Source: Candidatus Amunia macphersoniae (GTDB lineage Bacteria; Chloroflexota; Dormibacteria; Aeolococcales; Aeolococcaceae). From it: 64,000 bases of DNA. The stretch covers positions 1-64,000 of the forward strand of contig JAEKNN010000008.1 of the NCBI GenBank assembly GCA_016464795.1. Reading direction: 5' to 3'. Of this stretch, positions 62,186-64,000 are shown piece by piece (the first letter of the stretch is position 1; each line of letters begins with the position of its first letter). The notes beneath the pieces were generated by a model that had not been told where the DNA came from, made no database searches, and saw only the letters and a list, made by a program, of their open reading frames with translations. Position numbers and translations under genes: made by a program.

Positions 62186-63742
62186 ATGACCGCCGAAGTG
62201 GTGCACCTGCGAATCGGCAACCTCCGCAAGGCCGTTCTCGTCACCGGCCAGGCGTACCAGGAGCCAAAGGACGCGCTCAACGAGTTCGTCTCCAATGCCG
62301 CGGACGAGTACGCCGAAGCAGGGCGCACCGGCTGCACCATCACCATCCACCTCCGCCGCAACGCTCGGCGCTCCGTCATCGCCGTGTCCGACGACGGCCG
62401 CGGCCTGACCGCCGACCGCCTCCGCCACGTTGCCCGCAACCTCTTCGAGTCCGCCAAGGCCGGCGACGACCGCACCGTCGGCGAGAAGGCCATCGGCGTC
62501 CTCGCCTTCCAGCAGCTTGGCGGTCGCTGCGACATCGTGAGCAGGACCGCGACGTCAGCAGAAACTCACCGACTGTCGCTCATGCGCGGCGAGGCCGATG
62601 CCCTGCTCGCGGTCGAGAAGCGGCGAGCGCGCGCGACAGCGGGCACCACCGTCTACATCTCCGACCTCGATCCCGAGGTGCTCCGCGTCCTGACGTTGCG
62701 CAAGGTGGTGGAGTACCTGCGGCTGCGCCGGGTCGCCGCCTTGGCCCGCGGCGACTACGAGATCGAGGTGATCGAGGGTGCCCACAGCGAGCGCGTCGTG
62801 CCGCACCGCCACGAGGGTGTTCACCTGAAGATCGGCGCCCGCACCACCCTGTGGGGACGCATCGACTTCGCGTTGTGGGCCGCCCCGCGCGCCGCAGGGG
62901 TCCGGCGCCGGGTGGCCGTCGTCGGCCGCGGTGGCACCACCGTCATCGATGACATCGCTGAGCTCGAGGATTTCTCCGGACCGCCATGGAACCTGGATCA
63001 GCTTGCGGGCAGTATCACGTTCCCGCCCTTGCAGCAGTCGACCGGCCGGCGCGCGATCCTTCGCGACCGCGACGTGTTCCCCGTCTTTCTCGAGATGGTC
63101 AGGAGCATCGAACCGGCCGTTTCGGCAGCGGTCGATCACATCAACCGTCAGGCAGAGTCGGAGAGCAGCGGGCGCATCGCAGACGAGGTGCGACGAATCT
63201 TCGGCAGAGTGCTGCGCGAGCTCGACGAGATCGCCAACCCGATGCGCACCGCACTCGGTGAGACGTCGGGTGATGGCGCACTCTTCACGCAACCGATCGA
63301 CGCCCTGCGCGCCGATGCCGAGCCGTCTGCCGATGATCGACTTCCCCCCCTGAGCAGCACACCGTCGGAGACGAGCACGCCACGAGGCGACCCCGCCGAC
63401 ACAGCGGATCCCGCGTCGCCGTCGGGCCGCGTTGCGCGGCTACCCACGGTGGCGCCGGACGAACAACCTGGCAATGCCCGGAGCCGGTTCGACGAGCAGA
63501 CCGGGATCGTCTACTACAACCGTGATCATGACGACTACCTGCTCGTGAAGGGCGAGGAAGCAGCGCTGCTCGACTACCTGGTGCAGCTCGTCGCCAAGGA
63601 GTACGTCGTCTTCAACAATCCTCGCAGCACGGGCGCGGAGCTGGCAGAGGAGATGGTTCGCATGCTGGTCCGGCTCCGCCGCCACGTCCCGCGTTCAACA
63701 GGGGCGCGAGTTGGCCGGCGGCGTCAGCTTGGCGAGGTCTGA
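62186..63742 (+). CDS. GHKL (HSP90/histidine-kinase-like) ATPase
   Basis: 518 residues. ATP-fold motifs: N-box DALNEFVSNAADEYAEA, G1 box IAVSDDGRGLTADRL, and GEKAIGVLAFQQLGG. IRDRDVF-like and other segments of the transducer region follow, then a Pro/Ser/Asp-rich linker (ETSTPRGDPADTADPASPSG), and a C-terminal domain with FDEQTGIVYYNRDHDDYLLV and MVRMLVRLRRHVPRSTGARV. It is not MutL, HSP90 or a standard kinase. TACCAT lies eight bases before the ATG. Standalone GHKL ATPases appear in stress and phage-defence loci; its role here is open. Confidence 0.75.
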   Translation: MTAEVVHLRIGNLRKAVLVTGQAYQEPKDALNEFVSNAADEYAEAGRTGCTITIHLRRNARRSVIAVSDDGRGLTADRLRHVARNLFESAKAGDDRTVGEKAIGVLAFQQLGGRCDIVSRTATSAETHRLSLMRGEADALLAVEKRRARATAGTTVYISDLDPEVLRVLTLRKVVEYLRLRRVAALARGDYEIEVIEGAHSERVVPHRHEGVHLKIGARTTLWGRIDFALWAAPRAAGVRRRVAVVGRGGTTVIDDIAELEDFSGPPWNLDQLAGSITFPPLQQSTGRRAILRDRDVFPVFLEMVRSIEPAVSAAVDHINRQAESESSGRIADEVRRIFGRVLRELDEIANPMRTALGETSGDGALFTQPIDALRADAEPSADDRLPPLSSTPSETSTPRGDPADTADPASPSGRVARLPTVAPDEQPGNARSRFDEQTGIVYYNRDHDDYLLVKGEEAALLDYLVQLVAKEYVVFNNPRSTGAELAEEMVRMLVRLRRHVPRSTGARVGRRRQLGEV

Positions 63743-63886
63743 AGGTCGCGACCCGGCGACCGCCTGCAGGGTCTCGATTGCCACGAGAACCTCATCACCG
63801 GCGTACTCGGCGTGGAAGTGTGGAGGCTGATGATCGGTCCAGTAGAGCCAGATCGAGATCCCATGGAACATGCACACCCGTGGCAT
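63695..63886 (-). CDS. DUF4160 protein, probably truncated
   Basis: 63 residues from ATG at 63886: MPRVCMFHGISIWLYWTDHQ and PPHFHAEYAGDEVLVAIETL are the DUF4160 core, including the His cluster in DHQPPHFHAEY. The family usually continues another 20-30 residues; here an unrelated short tail ends inside the convergent ATPase gene. DUF4160 genes commonly pair with DUF2442 genes in TA-like operons, but none follows. It may be a relic. Confidence 0.6.
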   Translation of the reverse strand: MPRVCMFHGISIWLYWTDHQPPHFHAEYAGDEVLVAIETLQAVAGSRPSDLAKLTPPANSRPC

Positions 63887-63929
63887 GCCGGCACCATGCG
63901 GGCCAGCCCAGACCATGCTGCGGACAAAC

Positions 63930-63964
63930 GGGGAACGTCCGTGGAGCGCCCGCGGACGTTCCCC
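63930..63964. repeat. Perfect 12-bp hairpin
   Basis: GGGGAACGTCCG (63930-63941) and CGGACGTTCCCC (63953-63964) with an 11-base loop. No T-run follows on either strand, so it is not a standard terminator. It lies upstream of the DUF4160 gene and could be a repeat element or an operator. Confidence 0.65.
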
Positions 63965-64000
63965 ATCGTCTTGCGCATCGGGACCAGGGGTGTAGGGGCT

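Noticed and set aside
1..64000. CRISPR array or insertion sequence
   Set aside because: No regularly spaced repeats, Cas genes or transposase motifs were seen on either strand.

Overview
This is a GC-rich window of bacterial chromosome, most likely from an actinobacterium or a related high-GC soil lineage such as Chloroflexota or Dormibacterota. The basis is the codon bias, frequent GTG starts, a split PurS/PurQ/PurL purine synthase, a DrrA-like ABC transporter with a MarR regulator, a SigJ-like ECF sigma factor, a BTAD remnant and a TM0106-type RecB/helicase. No rRNA, tRNA, CRISPR array or insertion sequence was found. The lineage call is an inference.

Region 1 (1-10.8 kb) is a purine operon that has been broken open. 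purS (cut by the left edge), purQ, purL and purF lie in order on the + strand. Four toxin-antitoxin (TA) modules, a TetR/SnoaL/NmrA cassette and an AbrB fragment separate purS from purQ, and another TA module separates purQ from purL. Near-identical promoter segments precede purQ and purL.

Region 2 (11-25.9 kb) is a defence island. On the - strand an XRE regulator and an ImmA-like protease sit upstream of a three-gene helicase / DUF1156 methylase / DUF499 ATPase cassette (Hma-like). On the + strand follows a complete type II CBASS operon: Cap15-like membrane effector, CD-NTase, Cap2 (E2-E1) and Cap3 (JAMM), the last apparently starting at CTG.

Region 3 (26-36.6 kb) is accessory DNA: a UDG-like protein, an ADP-ribosylglycohydrolase broken by a TGA, a tyrosine phosphatase, a PatB-type lyase, a WYL protein, a protein with two nuclease-like QVK segments (with a decayed partial copy 4 kb upstream), an orphan TOPRIM protein, and a coiled-coil protein paired with a DUF4041/GIY-YIG protein.

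Region 4 (36.4-45 kb) has a SWIM-SNF2 helicase bracketed by about 110-bp direct repeats made from the 3' end of a DinB/maleylpyruvate isomerase-like gene, then a TA pair, a DprA-like protein and a RecQ-phosphoribosyltransferase fusion. Region 5 (44-64 kb) holds more TA modules, a YCII/ECF sigma pair, an ABC transporter with a MarR regulator carrying a repetitive C-terminal domain, a TM0106-type nuclease-helicase, Doc and Fic proteins, and a GHKL ATPase.

Three themes run through the window. First, there are 13 recognisable TA pairs plus remnants of others, including one apparently inserted inside another. Second, around 20 genes, mostly antitoxins, have a -10-like hexamer only 5-9 nt before the start codon, which implies leaderless mRNAs; in several the hexamer sits in or beside a palindrome. 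Third, several genes carry single disabling changes (TAG in the NmrA gene, TGA in the glycohydrolase, frameshifts in the DinB-like gene and BrnT), as expected in a decaying accessory region.
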